In this document: positions 6,470-6,868 of the stretch, piece by piece
How the letters are laid out: the number at the start of each line of letters is the position of its first letter
Position numbering within the stretch: the first letter of the stretch is position 1
NCBI GenBank assembly: GCA_964446595.1
Contig: CAYUPY010000059.1
Coordinates: 1 to 6,868, forward strand
Source of the DNA: CAYUPY01 sp964446595
GTDB taxonomy: Bacteria > Patescibacteriota > Dojkabacteria > J137 > JAEUSD01
Length of the DNA stretch: 6,868 nt
Direction of reading: 5' to 3'
Translations under genes and position numbers: made by a program
Notes under the pieces: generated by a model
Told to the model about the DNA's origin: nothing
The model's database searches: none
The model's input: only the letters and a program-made list of their open reading frames with translations

Positions 6470-6868
6470 AATATTTGCGTATAAGATGTAATTATAGTGA
6501 GCTGGTTCAGAGATGATTTTTCTAGTACAATTTTAACTGCATTTAAGTCATTAGACACATCAATAACTTGTCCGTTTACATTTTGAAAAGCTGCACCTAA
6601 TAGGTTGTCTCTACGTGCATCAATAATAAGTCTTCTTTGAGAGGAATTACTTAAAAGAGAGTTAATAGATCTGATACTATCAGGTGATTCGAGAATATCA
6701 ATTATGGTTTTTCGTGCTTTAATCTCATCTTCCCATCTAGATGCTACAAAATTAACCCTATTATTTCTGGCTCTTGCAATCAAATCCGCATCACTTACGT
6801 TAACATGTCTACTCCACCAATGCCCTCTTCCACCCCCTAGTGCTTCGTCGGAACTTGTTAGTAGTCTA
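6466..6868 (-). CDS. Polymorphic toxin C-terminus with RNase A-like domain (CdiA-CT type), N-terminus outside window
   Basis: The frame is open from the right edge to TGA at 6466, giving 133 visible residues. It does not begin at the TTG at 6783, because the conserved domain extends upstream of it. The visible part matches the bacterial RNase A-like toxin domain (RNAse_A_bac, as in the Yersinia kristensenii CdiA tip). A Gly-rich lead (LGGGRGHWWSRHV) is followed by HVNVSDADLIAR, then VASRWEDEIKARKTI, and a final VKIVLEKSS with ITSYTQIL. The expected active-site residues are present: His21, Arg32 (11 apart), Thr127 and Tyr129 (two apart), numbering from the first complete codon. It should cut RNA in target cells after delivery. 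The Gly-rich lead probably marks the junction with a larger delivery or pre-toxin region. The domain appears intact, and an overlapping acidic gene follows as probable immunity. Confidence 0.85.
   Translation of the reverse strand, partial: RLLTSSDEALGGGRGHWWSRHVNVSDADLIARARNNRVNFVASRWEDEIKARKTIIDILESPDSIRSINSLLSNSSQRRLIIDARRDNLLGAAFQNVNGQVIDVSNDLNAVKIVLEKSSLNQLTIITSYTQIL

Noticed and set aside
6466..6783. A 105-residue gene starting at TTG 6783
   Set aside because: The frame stays open to the right edge, and the upstream part holds the conserved RHV active-site His of the RNase domain, so the TTG is an internal Leu codon.

Overview
The window looks like part of a compact, AT-rich bacterial genome. 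It uses the standard code: UGA, UAG and UAA all act as stops, so it is not one of the UGA-recoded lineages. Genes are tightly packed, with ATGA overlaps. Recognisable Shine-Dalgarno sequences are nearly absent, and several genes have an extended -10 box (TGnTATAAT-like) lying 6 to 8 bases before the start codon, which implies leaderless mRNAs. Together with the DUF6159-type membrane protein, this suggests a Patescibacteria/CPR-type bacterium. That assignment is an inference, not a demonstrated fact. No rRNA, tRNA, CRISPR array or insertion sequence was seen.

Left part (1-4278). Two minus-strand genes lie 23 bp apart: an unrecognised 402-residue protein (710-1918), then a protein with an HELGH zinc-protease motif (1-686) that runs off the left edge. 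Facing away from them is a large plus-strand gene (best start 2191, stop 4278). Its C-terminal half is a TerD-like domain and its middle carries the helical region of the MXAN_6230/SCO0854 family. The RING finger expected in that family is not visible. Extended -10 boxes point in both directions between the divergent genes, so this could be a TerD-type stress or defence module with a protease.

Middle part (4288-5105). A minus-strand pair of small unrecognised genes (66 aa then 206 aa, ATGA overlap) has its own promoter-like element. It converges on the TerD-like gene with only 9 bp between the stop codons.

Right part (5179-6868). A minus-strand run enters from the right edge. It contains the last 133 codons of a larger protein that ends in a bacterial RNase A-like toxin domain (CdiA-CT/RNAse_A_bac type, with all four expected active-site residues in place). 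Next comes a strongly acidic 124-aa protein overlapping it by ATGA (the probable immunity protein), then a DUF6159-like multi-pass membrane protein that overlaps the immunity gene. This toxin-immunity pair is the most notable content: a polymorphic RNase toxin in what appears to be a small-genome bacterium, with the delivery portion of the toxin outside the window.

Gene-free stretches are short. The longest is 1919-2190 if the later TerD-gene start is right; otherwise it is 5106-5178.
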